Assembly (NCBI GenBank): GCA_041748615.1
Contig: JBGTCY010000308.1
Span: 1-6,793 of the forward strand
Direction: 5' to 3'
DNA: 6,793 nt
From: JBGTCY01 sp041748615
GTDB lineage: Bacteria; Bacteroidota; Bacteroidia; Chitinophagales; CAIOSU01
Positions within the stretch are counted from its first letter, which is position 1, and the number at the start of each line of letters is the position of its first letter. Shown here piece after piece: positions 1 through 5,293 of the stretch. The position numbers were made by a program, and so were the translations under genes. The notes beneath the pieces are model-generated. The model was not told the DNA's origin. It saw only the letters and a program-made list of their open reading frames with translations, and did not search any database.

Positions 1-95
1 TTCGATTCGAGCAGATAGTTTTCTTCTTTGAAAGCAAAATTCAACATCCGGTGAATCATCGGGTCATCATCAACAACAAGCAGTTTTGGATTCAT
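1..95 (-). CDS. Response regulator receiver domain, N-terminal fragment (runs off the left edge)
   Basis: Reading the minus strand from the ATG at 95-93 gives 31 open codons up to the window edge, beginning MNPKLLVVDDDPMIHRMLNF. This is the first beta strand and acidic pocket of a CheY-like receiver: a hydrophobic strand (residues 5-8) followed by Asp9-Asp10-Asp11, the cluster that binds Mg2+ in this family, then the start of helix 1. The phosphoacceptor aspartate (normally near residue 53) and any output domain lie outside the window, so the protein could be a stand-alone receiver or a DNA-binding regulator; the target is unknown. The start is clear because the receiver fold begins immediately after it. 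No Shine-Dalgarno sequence precedes the ATG, and the leader is A/T-rich. The upstream neighbour on this strand is the LuxE-like gene, 232 bp away, so co-transcription is possible but not shown. Confidence 0.85.
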   Translation of the reverse strand, partial: MNPKLLVVDDDPMIHRMLNFAFKEENYLLES

Positions 96-138
96 CTGAA
101 AAGTAAATGTTTATTAAAATAAATAGTATATCCCCTGA

Positions 139-155
139 TGATTTTTCAAAAATCA
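139..155. promoter_or_regulatory. Short perfect dyad upstream of the response regulator
   Basis: The 17 bases TGATTTTTCAAAAATCA form two perfect 8-bp arms (139-146 and 148-155) around one central base, 44 to 60 bp upstream of the response regulator start. The position fits an operator or a promoter-proximal binding site. The sequence is very A/T-rich, so chance formation is plausible, and no clear Bacteroidota promoter (TTTG then TAnnTTTG) can be placed beside it with confidence. Confidence 0.22.
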
Positions 156-218
156 AAGACACGGTTTTATTACGTAAAATCATCTGAATAGTTTGGAAAA
201 TTCTAATTGAGACAATCG

Positions 219-338
219 TTATTTAACTTTTTGAAATCTCCTCAACACAATCTTTTCTAAATCAACTATTTCACCCGTTAAGATGTTGGAATGATTTTCA
301 ATTTCGGGATTAATTGAAAATAAATCATCAGGATAACA
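219..338 (-). other. Stop-free stretch of 39 codons overlapping the end of the LuxE-like gene in another frame
   Basis: On the minus strand, a frame that overlaps the last codons of the LuxE-like gene runs open from 338 to a TAA at 221-219. Its translation is protein-like, rich in Asp/Glu/Lys/Leu/Ile, and ends LEKIVLRRFQKVK. The frame is closed upstream by a TGA at 341-339 and contains no ATG before its stop. It therefore cannot be an ordinary independent gene. It could be a C-terminal extension joined to the enzyme by a frameshift between 339 and 328, a remnant of a decayed gene, or chance. The LuxE family normally ends close to the in-frame stop at 330-328, which argues against a needed extension. 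No slippery homopolymer is present at the junction. Confidence 0.2.
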
Positions 339-1323
339 TCAGGTTACATCCTCTAAGTTCAGAAGCATCCGATCTGCCGAGGATCTCAAATGCTCCGTCC
401 TGATGAAGTTTGCCCAGGTCTTCAGTTTTTATAAATGAGCAGGAATGCAGATTTGCCAAGTCAATGATGTTGATACTTCCGCTGGAATTTTCCAGCGACA
501 TTTCCAACGGGTCATAGATATCACTGACCATCACTTTCATCCATGTTGGCGTTTGAAAAATTCCATCACCCATCGAATAGGCTTGTGATAATAATTCGGT
601 CATGCCATATTCTGAATGGATTTTTTTTAATCCGAATGCCTGAGTCAACTTTTGATGCAACTCAGCCCGTGTAATTTCTTCGCGTCTGCCTTTCATACCA
701 CCGGTTTCAATAATACGCGTTGTTTGCAGTGGCATGGGATATCTTTCAGCGAAATCAAGCAATGCGAACGAAACACCAAACAATAATACAGGTTGCCGGA
801 TTTTTTCAACTTCTATTAATCTTTGATGCAACTCCTTCTGATTGTGGAGAAAAAATCCGCTCAATGGATGGTTTGTTTTTTTAATTAAAACATCCACCAT
901 ATAAACAAGGGAAGAATTTTTTCTTTCAAGATAAGAAGGCAGCAAAGCGAGAATGCAATATTGCTCTGGCGCTCCGAAAAACATTTTAAAACATTTCAAA
1001 AAACTCTTTTCATACAATACCAAATCGGTGATGTAATGGCGGGAAGGAATTTGCCCGGTGGTGCCGCTGCTTTCAAAAACCGTGTCGGGGTGAGATAATC
1101 CGGTAATTACTTTTTGATTTTTAAAAAAACTGACGGGCATGAATGGTATCTGTTCCACTCTGCTGATAGAATGAATGTCTGTTTTTAGTAACTCAAGGTA
1201 TTTTTTATAAACCTGATTTTCGCTTGATTGTAAATGAAAAACTTCGAGGGCGATTTTGGAAAAATCATCGCTGTTTTTAATTTTAAAAATTCGTTTTGAA
1301 AGTTCTGAAATTTGAGGGTGCAT
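328..1323 (-). CDS. LuxE/PaaK-family acyl-protein synthetase-like enzyme
   Basis: This 331-residue cytoplasmic protein belongs to the adenylate-forming LuxE branch (acyl-protein synthetase / acyltransferase). Family members activate a carboxylic acid with ATP and, in Vibrio LuxE, pass the acyl group to an enzyme cysteine. Visible motifs in order are IPFMPVSFFK (59-68), the nucleotide-binding loop ESSGTTG (84-90), ETGGMKGRREE (206-216), SEYGMTEL (237-244), TEDLG (300-304), and the C-terminal GRSDASELRGCNLM (316-329). By position, Cys326 matches the C-terminal acyl-accepting cysteine of Vibrio LuxE, whose sequence ends in a similar KGC context, so the enzyme looks complete and active. The ATG at 1323 is preferred over an in-frame TTG one codon upstream. 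From memory, Bacteroidota LuxE-like genes can sit beside a LuxC-type acyl-CoA reductase; none is seen here. The gene is divergent from the lipoprotein gene across 41 bp. The acyl substrate and acceptor cannot be told from sequence. Confidence 0.85.
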   Translation of the reverse strand: MHPQISELSKRIFKIKNSDDFSKIALEVFHLQSSENQVYKKYLELLKTDIHSISRVEQIPFMPVSFFKNQKVITGLSHPDTVFESSGTTGQIPSRHYITDLVLYEKSFLKCFKMFFGAPEQYCILALLPSYLERKNSSLVYMVDVLIKKTNHPLSGFFLHNQKELHQRLIEVEKIRQPVLLFGVSFALLDFAERYPMPLQTTRIIETGGMKGRREEITRAELHQKLTQAFGLKKIHSEYGMTELLSQAYSMGDGIFQTPTWMKVMVSDIYDPLEMSLENSSGSINIIDLANLHSCSFIKTEDLGKLHQDGAFEILGRSDASELRGCNLMLS

Positions 1324-1364
1324 CAAGCCGGGCGCAATAAAATCGTTAATATTGTTGTTGTAAA

Positions 1365-1907
1365 ATGTCCATCAAAGGCATGTTGAAATTAACTGCATAT
1401 TTTTTTACGGTAGTCCTCTTTTTTTCCTTGTTTGCGGGAGGTTGTATCAATCCGCCACAATATCCGCCTGAACCGGAAATTAAATTTCTTTCATTGTCAC
1501 GAAACATCATTGACCAATTAGATTCCGTGCGGGTTGAATTTTCTTTTACTGATGGTGACGGTGACCTCGGCTTCAGAAACGCGGATACCACCGATTGCAA
1601 TTTTTGCGACACCACCGACTGCCTGGAACATCCGACTTTCAGTTTGTTTTTGTATGATAACCGGACGGGATGTTTCTCGCCTTATGACATTCCATTTATA
1701 CCTCCCAAAGGCAGTTCCGATGCTATTTCCGGAAGGGTGAATTTTGTCCTGTCTTCCATTTGTTGCGTACCCCCGGATAATTTTCCCTGTATTCCAAATC
1801 CCGAATATCCTTTCGACACGGTTTATTATTCCATCAGAATTAAAGACAGAGCCGGCAATTTGAGCAACCTGATTGACATGCCGCCATTGGTCATTCGCTG
1901 CAATTAA
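1365..1907 (+). CDS. Cysteine-rich SPII lipoprotein with DGDGDLG motif
   Basis: The 180-residue product starts with a lysine-containing n-region, a hydrophobic stretch (about residues 9-23) and a lipobox ending AGGC, so Cys27 is the likely lipidated residue of a mature lipoprotein. After a proline-rich linker (NPPQYPPEPE) comes an all-beta module with FSFTDGDGDLGF at 59-70. That Asp-rich loop is frequent in Bacteroidota lipoproteins and resembles a calcium-binding turn. The C-terminal strand YYSIRIKDRAGNLSN (154-168) is also typical of this group. Unusually, the mature part has eight further cysteines (78, 81, 86, 103, 133, 134, 142, 179), an even number that would suit disulfides in an exported domain. 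The start at 1365 fits the signal peptide; an in-frame ATG at 1380 would shorten the n-region. The function is unknown. The gene ends 1 bp before a shared terminator. Confidence 0.8.
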   Translation: MSIKGMLKLTAYFFTVVLFFSLFAGGCINPPQYPPEPEIKFLSLSRNIIDQLDSVRVEFSFTDGDGDLGFRNADTTDCNFCDTTDCLEHPTFSLFLYDNRTGCFSPYDIPFIPPKGSSDAISGRVNFVLSSICCVPPDNFPCIPNPEYPFDTVYYSIRIKDRAGNLSNLIDMPPLVIRCN

Positions 1908-1908
1908 A

Positions 1909-1940
1909 AAAAAACTTCCGGGAGTAACCGGAAGTTTTTT
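1909..1940. terminator. Bidirectional intrinsic terminator between convergent genes
   Basis: A perfect 13-bp stem (1909-1921 with 1928-1940, core ACTTCCGG / CCGGAAGT) encloses a 6-base loop, GAGTAA. On the plus strand it ends in six T; on the minus strand the run of nine A at 1906-1914 gives a T tract. It lies 1 bp after the lipoprotein stop codon and 23 bp beyond the stop of the convergent small secreted-protein gene, so it serves both. Confidence 0.9.
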
Positions 1941-1963
1941 CAAAAGAAGGGAAAAGCAATATT

Positions 1964-2422
1964 TTACATTACGAAAGTGCCGCAATAGATATTTGAGTTG
2001 CCTGACAGTTTATAAATATAGGCGCCTGAATCAAAGAGAGACTTTTCCAATTTTATTTGTGTAGCGCTGATGTTTACAAAACTTGCTATCAATCCCTTGC
2101 TTACATCATAAATTTCCAGGCTGTAATCAGCCGAGCCGGGATTATTGAATTCAATGGTTGTTCCACCGTTCACCGGGTCTTTGATGAGTTTTGGAGAAAT
2201 ATATTTTTCTTCAAGCAACTGCTCATCAACCCGGGTTTGAATTCCCAATTGATTGAGGTAAACGGACACATCCGTTTCTTCGCTTTCCGGCTGAATATTT
2301 CCGGTAAATACTTCGCGAATGTTGGATGCCTGTTCGATGAGGTCATTGGCATACAGACGCGCGTAAAGCGCCATTTGAATGAGCAATAAGACGAACAACA
2401 TGACAGCTATTTTCTTTAACAT
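1964..2422 (-). CDS. Small secreted protein with divergent T9SS-like C-terminal domain
   Basis: The 152-residue protein begins MLKKIAVMLFVLLLIQ, a signal peptide with probable cleavage after Ala25 (YARLYA then ND). Residues 26-74 form a short acidic and Gln-rich linker with no recognised domain. Residues 75-152 have the layout of a type IX secretion C-terminal sorting domain: TIEFNNP, then SLEIYDVSKGLIASF, then a Leu-rich strand, DSGAYIYKL and a terminal GTFVM. It lacks the usual PNP signature at the domain start (it reads KDPVNGG), so secretion by T9SS is likely but not certain. The beta-propeller gene upstream carries the same TIEFNNP in its own sorting domain. With almost no cargo, the protein may be a stripped-down paralogue, or a periplasmic or surface peptide of unknown role. 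The ATG at 2422 gives a normal signal peptide and no better start is visible. Confidence 0.75.
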   Translation of the reverse strand: MLKKIAVMLFVLLLIQMALYARLYANDLIEQASNIREVFTGNIQPESEETDVSVYLNQLGIQTRVDEQLLEEKYISPKLIKDPVNGGTTIEFNNPGSADYSLEIYDVSKGLIASFVNISATQIKLEKSLFDSGAYIYKLSGNSNIYCGTFVM

Positions 2423-2505
2423 AAATACGTTATTTTATTATCTGTGAATAATTGCAACTTTCATTTTTAATTCTCCGTAAACGCATTCCGAGTTGAGTTG
2501 GAGAG

Positions 2506-2586
2506 TGGGCGCTTTGACTAAAGAATAAAGTGGGAAGACTTTTACAAAAAGTCAAGTTTTATCGAGGGGAATGGTCAACGCGCCCA
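2506..2586 (+). repeat. 81-nt foldback element, copy A (structured repeat or small-RNA candidate)
   Basis: On the plus strand this segment folds as one long imperfect hairpin. The outer stem pairs 2506-2520 with 2572-2586 (14 of 15 pairs, one T/C mismatch at 2513/2579). A middle stem pairs 2525-2531 with 2556-2562. A terminal hairpin pairs GACTTTT (2537-2543) with AAAAGTC (2547-2553) around an ACA loop. Seven T follow immediately (2587-2593) and reach the stop codon of the beta-propeller gene. Copy B at 4060-4140 has the same length, order of stems, AA bulge, GAGGGGA internal loop and trailing T-run, while its outer stem has a different but still self-complementary sequence. G-T pairs (2519/2573, 2530/2557, 2531/2556) favour folding of the plus strand. 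It is either a structured small RNA ending in a terminator or a mobile foldback repeat. No promoter was identified. Confidence 0.65.
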
Positions 2587-2591
2587 TTTTT

Positions 2592-3989
2592 TTATTGTAG
2601 CATAAACTTTCCGTTTTTAACACTTCCATTTCCAATTAATAAGAAAGTATAAAGTCCTTTGGATAAATTCCTATTGTCCAATTCAATTTTGCCTGAATTT
2701 ACTTTATCATTTACAAAAACCAACTTTCCATCCATATTGTAAACTTCAAGATGAAATGTGGTTTGATAGGGATTGTTAAACTCAATCGTTACATTACTCT
2801 TTGATGGATTTGGAAAGACTTTAATGCTTTCATTGTTTTCATCTTTGATTGATTTTACATTTAACAAAATATTTGTGTTTTCTTCAACAATCGGTGATTG
2901 AACCGTATCAAACCTGACGAGATAAGTCATGGAAGGATAACCGCTGTATCCGGTCATCAAGTATGAATCTGAATTCAAGACCTGCAAGTCTCGCATTACC
3001 CCATTGTATATTTTTTTCCAAACAAAATTTCCCTCTTTATCCAATTCAATTAATGCTGTGTTGCAAGACGTGCCATTGCCGGGAACCGAACCGATGAACA
3101 CAAATTTGTTTTCGGAAACTGATTTCACTTTATAATATCTGCCCCCGCAGGATTCAGAAAGTCCAACGGACCAGGTGATTTTTCCATCGGCATCTAAACG
3201 CATGGCATTCATCGTTTCGCTATATCCGTTGACCACAAACCCATTATCCTGCGTGATGTCCATTCCAAAACCAAAATTATCTCCGTCATCTCCATAAGTT
3301 TTTGACCAAATGAGTTGACCGTCTTCATTTAATTTCATCAGTAAATAATCAGCATCATTGATATTGCTATTTGTCCATCCGAACGCGGCAATACTGCCGT
3401 CATTCAATTTTTTCACTGCATGAATCTGGTCATTCCCCGGTCCGGTGACTTTATATTCCCAAATCACATTGCCCTCTTTTCCCAATTTGGCAATGTAACT
3501 GTCAAATAGAGAACTATTGCAAGCTCCATCGGCATAGATTCCACAAACTAAAAATCCGTCTTCTGTGGGTAAAATGTCATGAATCGTTTGTTTACACAGG
3601 TTTGGAAAGAGATTCATTTCCCAAATCATTTCACCACTTAAAGTTGTCTTGAAAATTTTAGCGGTATCATAAACAAAGCCGGCTCTGTTTCCGCCAGCAA
3701 AAACTAAGTTACCGTCTTGCGCGAGTTTCATGATACCATTGAAGGGCATTCCCTTTTTACTCGAAAGCGTATCTCCGTTTTTGTCAAAATGGGTGAGATA
3801 AGCCATCCATCCGGATGAATTTCCGGAGCAATTTACAGAGGAAGAAACGAGGATACTCCCATCTTCCAGCGTGATGGATGAGACTCCTTCATGATAACAA
3901 TTTTTTTCACTGAGCGTGGATTCGAAAATCGTGTGACTGCTGAATACTATGTAAGCCGCCATCGCAAATGCACCAATCATTTTCCTCAT
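2592..3989 (-). CDS. Secreted beta-propeller-like protein with T9SS C-terminal sorting domain
   Basis: The 465-residue product has a signal peptide (MRKMIGAFAMAAYIVFSS) and then a run of about 40 to 50 residue units, each pairing a strand such as LEDGSILVSSS or QDNGFVVNGYS with a strand such as FDKNGDTL, LGKEGNVIW, LNEDGQLIW, LDADGKITW or LDKEGNFVW. The repeated D-x-[DE]-G-x-[IVL]-x-W pattern is typical of secreted propeller proteins that Bacteroidota export. Residues 389-465 are a canonical type IX secretion sorting domain: IKVFPNPSKS (PNP at 393-395), TIEFNNP, LEVYNMDGKLV, LSKGLYTF and a terminal NGKFMLQ. The protein is therefore expected outside the cell or on its surface. The ligand is unknown. 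The ATG at 3989 is preferred to an in-frame TTG two codons upstream. Foldback elements A and B lie just beyond its 3' and 5' ends. Confidence 0.85.
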   Translation of the reverse strand: MRKMIGAFAMAAYIVFSSHTIFESTLSEKNCYHEGVSSITLEDGSILVSSSVNCSGNSSGWMAYLTHFDKNGDTLSSKKGMPFNGIMKLAQDGNLVFAGGNRAGFVYDTAKIFKTTLSGEMIWEMNLFPNLCKQTIHDILPTEDGFLVCGIYADGACNSSLFDSYIAKLGKEGNVIWEYKVTGPGNDQIHAVKKLNDGSIAAFGWTNSNINDADYLLMKLNEDGQLIWSKTYGDDGDNFGFGMDITQDNGFVVNGYSETMNAMRLDADGKITWSVGLSESCGGRYYKVKSVSENKFVFIGSVPGNGTSCNTALIELDKEGNFVWKKIYNGVMRDLQVLNSDSYLMTGYSGYPSMTYLVRFDTVQSPIVEENTNILLNVKSIKDENNESIKVFPNPSKSNVTIEFNNPYQTTFHLEVYNMDGKLVFVNDKVNSGKIELDNRNLSKGLYTFLLIGNGSVKNGKFMLQ

Positions 3990-4059
3990 AATCAACTGTT
4001 TTTAAAAGCGTGAAACCTTTGTGAGCCTTGTGCGTAACAAAGGGTGCAGAGTGGGACGG

Positions 4060-4140
4060 TGCAGGCGTGCTGATGTGACGTAAGATAAACGGGCTTTCTA
4101 TGAAAGTCAAGTTTTTGAGGGGATGAGTCAGCCGCCTGCA
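4060..4140 (+). repeat. 81-nt foldback element, copy B (structured repeat or small-RNA candidate)
   Basis: The outer stem pairs TGCAGGCG (4060-4067) perfectly with CGCCTGCA (4133-4140). A bulged T at 4068 follows, then GCTGAT (4069-4074) pairs with GTCAGC (4127-4132). The middle stem is AAAC (4087-4090) with GTTT (4111-4114). The terminal hairpin is GGCTTTC (4092-4098) with GAAAGTC (4102-4108) around TAT. Nine T follow (4141-4149). It matches copy A in length (81 nt), in the primary sequence AAGTCAAGTTTT and GAGGGGA, and in an extra-helical or mismatched T near the middle of the outer stem. The outer stem sequence differs from copy A yet pairs, a compensatory pattern that supports a real structure. 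AGAGTGGG occurs at or just before the 5' arm of both copies. Transcription has not been shown. Confidence 0.65.
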
Positions 4141-4149
4141 TTTTTTTTT

Positions 4150-4296
4150 ATACCGAAACAATTCAGGTTTTCGAATAATGAAACAGTAAAACATTCGGTA
4201 TTAACCGAGTGCAAGTCTCGTTTCTTCGGAAATTCGAGTACTCTCGGTATTAAAAGTTTTCAACAATTTCGGTTGGAACATTGTTTTTCGGTATTG
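4150..4296. promoter_or_regulatory. Cluster of four TCGGTAT heptamers upstream of the TPR gene
   Basis: TCGGTAT occurs on the plus strand at 4195-4201, 4244-4250 and 4288-4294, and on the minus strand at 4150-4156. The copies start 44 to 49 bp apart. The first two plus-strand copies extend to TCGGTATTAA, and the copy at 4195 is half of a dyad TCGGT-ATTA-ACCGA (4195-4208). No other copy was noticed in the window. The spacing and location just before the TPR start fit a multi-site operator, though this is inferred from word clustering only. Confidence 0.35.
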
Positions 4297-4349
4297 TGTT
4301 TGTTATATTATCGTCTGATAATGTTTTTCCAAACCAAACCAACACCGTC

Positions 4350-5141
4350 ATGAAGACCATTCTGTTCTCCGCTATCCTGTTATTCGTCAGTCAATTGCTG
4401 ATGAGCCAAACAGACAAAAGACAAGAAACACAACAAATAATTGAACTGACTCAGAAAATTGCCAAAGAATCTGGCAATCTTTCACTTTATTATCTCAGAG
4501 CCGACCTCTTCGATGAGCTGAATAATTTTTCCAATGCCAATCGTGACTATAACAAAGTCATTGAACTGTACAAAAAAAATCCTGATGAAAAATTTACCGG
4601 TGAATTCGCGAAAGCTTCTTACCGCCTCGGTGACGATTATTTTTTCAGATTGAGTAAAAAAGAACAGGCTTTGAAATATGTCACCGAAGGATTAAAGAAA
4701 GCTCCTGAATTTAAAGACCTTGAAATACTGGAAGCCATTATTTTAGGCGCGGTACCTGGGAATCAGGAGTTGGTTTCAGAAAAATATCAAAAACTGGCTG
4801 TAAAATATCCCAAAGACGGACGGCTGCTGCTTCATTATGCAAAGTTTCTCGAAGGAAGCAACCCGATTGCCGCTGCCACCCAATATGAAAATGTACTGAA
4901 ATTAAATCCCCTGAACAGGGATATTTTAGTAACGCTTGGCACGCTCTATAATAATGAAGCAAGCCGTTTGTCTCATACCGCAACAAGCAGTGAAAAGGTT
5001 TTCGAGTATGCCATGAAAGCCACCCACTATTTTGAAAAAGCCTATCGGCTGAAACCCAATGATGAAGAATTACAAACCTTGATTCAGTTACTTTATTCAG
5101 AACTGGATATTAAGGAGGAAGAAAAAAACCTGCCTTACTGA
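4350..5141 (+). CDS. Exported tetratricopeptide (TPR) repeat protein
   Basis: The 263-residue protein has a signal peptide, MKTILFSAILLFVSQLLMSQ, with probable cleavage after Ser19, placing it in the periplasm or at the envelope. Helical pairs of TPR type follow: about 46-78 (LYYLRADLFDELNNFSNANR...IELYKKNP), 84-120 (ASYRLGDDYF...ALKYVTEGLKKAP), 123-154, 157-187 (LLLHYAKFLEGSNPIAAATQYENVLKLNP) and 191-237 (LVTLGTLYNNEA...ATHYFEKAYRLKPND). TPR arrays serve as protein-protein scaffolds; the partner is not evident. A longer reading from a TTG at 4281 would put 23 extra residues before the signal peptide, so the ATG at 4350 is preferred. The tail (residues 253-263) is charged and short. A terminator 35 bp after the stop suggests a single-gene transcript. 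Confidence 0.82.
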   Translation: MKTILFSAILLFVSQLLMSQTDKRQETQQIIELTQKIAKESGNLSLYYLRADLFDELNNFSNANRDYNKVIELYKKNPDEKFTGEFAKASYRLGDDYFFRLSKKEQALKYVTEGLKKAPEFKDLEILEAIILGAVPGNQELVSEKYQKLAVKYPKDGRLLLHYAKFLEGSNPIAAATQYENVLKLNPLNRDILVTLGTLYNNEASRLSHTATSSEKVFEYAMKATHYFEKAYRLKPNDEELQTLIQLLYSELDIKEEEKNLPY

Positions 5142-5176
5142 GCAAACCGCTCTCTGAAAATATAATCATCAAATTA

Positions 5177-5208
5177 AAAAGCCTTCCATTTCAAAATGGA
5201 AGGCTTTT
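5177..5208 (+). terminator. Intrinsic terminator after the TPR gene
   Basis: A perfect 14-bp stem (5177-5190 with 5195-5208, core GCCTTCCATT / AATGGAAGGC) closes a TCAA loop and ends in four T on the plus strand, 35 bp after the TPR stop codon. It separates the TPR transcript from the downstream secreted-protein pair. Confidence 0.88.
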
Positions 5209-5253
5209 AATCATATAAAAATCAGGCAAATTGAAACTCTGATGTAAATCCAC

Positions 5254-5293
5254 CGTATGAATGCAGGTATTTAATGTATAAAACCTTCATACG
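5254..5293 (+). promoter_or_regulatory. Inverted repeat abutting the start codon of the small T9SS cargo gene
   Basis: CGTATGAA (5254-5261) is perfectly complementary to TTCATACG (5286-5293), with a 24-base loop. The right arm ends at the base before the ATG at 5294. In RNA this would place the translation-initiation region in a stem; as DNA it could be an operator. Eight perfect pairs directly against a start codon is suggestive, but a single example cannot settle its role. Confidence 0.3.

Larger units (their letters stand above)
3990..4349. other. 360-bp intergenic region between divergent propeller and TPR genes
   Basis: No convincing gene was found in either strand here; the longer open frames are short and unlike protein. 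The region holds, left to right, an A/T-rich leader for the propeller gene; a stretch at 4014-4044 containing near-tandem CCTTTGTG and CCTTGTG words plus an inverted pair CCTTTGT (4016-4022) / ACAAAGG (4037-4043); foldback element B (4060-4140) with nine trailing T; a cluster of TCGGTAT heptamers (4150-4295); and a 6-bp dyad ATTATC / GATAAT (4307-4312 with 4317-4322) just before the TPR start. Promoters for both divergent genes should lie here, but no confident TTTG / TAnnTTTG pair stands out. Confidence 0.6.

Noticed and set aside
1518..1985. 155-codon open frame on the minus strand opposite the lipoprotein gene
   Set aside because: It is antisense to a gene with a clear signal peptide and motifs, spans the shared terminator, and its translation shows no domain.
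2057..2389. 110-codon plus-strand open frame opposite the small secreted protein
   Set aside because: It is a shadow of the real gene, which has a signal peptide and sorting-like domain on the other strand.
2506..2586. Integron attC site
   Set aside because: The long imperfect palindrome with extra-helical bases is similar in style, but the GTT/AAC core boxes are absent from both copies and no integron integrase is in view.
2506..2590. Simple intrinsic terminator for a plus-strand gene
   Set aside because: There is no plus-strand gene ending nearby, and the outer stem encloses a 51-base structured interior shared with copy B, so a plain terminator does not explain it.
4082..4110. A TTGACT, 17 bases, TATCTT pattern on the minus strand inside element B, resembling a sigma70 promoter for the propeller gene
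   Set aside because: The main Bacteroidota sigma factor prefers TTTG and TAnnTTTG, and in copy A the equivalent boxes are 22 bases apart, so the pattern is not conserved. The bases are better explained by the foldback stems.
3907..4194. 95-codon open frame on the minus strand across the propeller start and element B
   Set aside because: It overlaps the propeller signal peptide in another frame, crosses the foldback repeat and has no protein-like features.
4281..4349. N-terminal extension of the TPR protein from a TTG codon
   Set aside because: It would place 23 residues ahead of a normal signal peptide and would run through the TCGGTAT copy and the 6-bp dyad; the ATG at 4350 is a better start.
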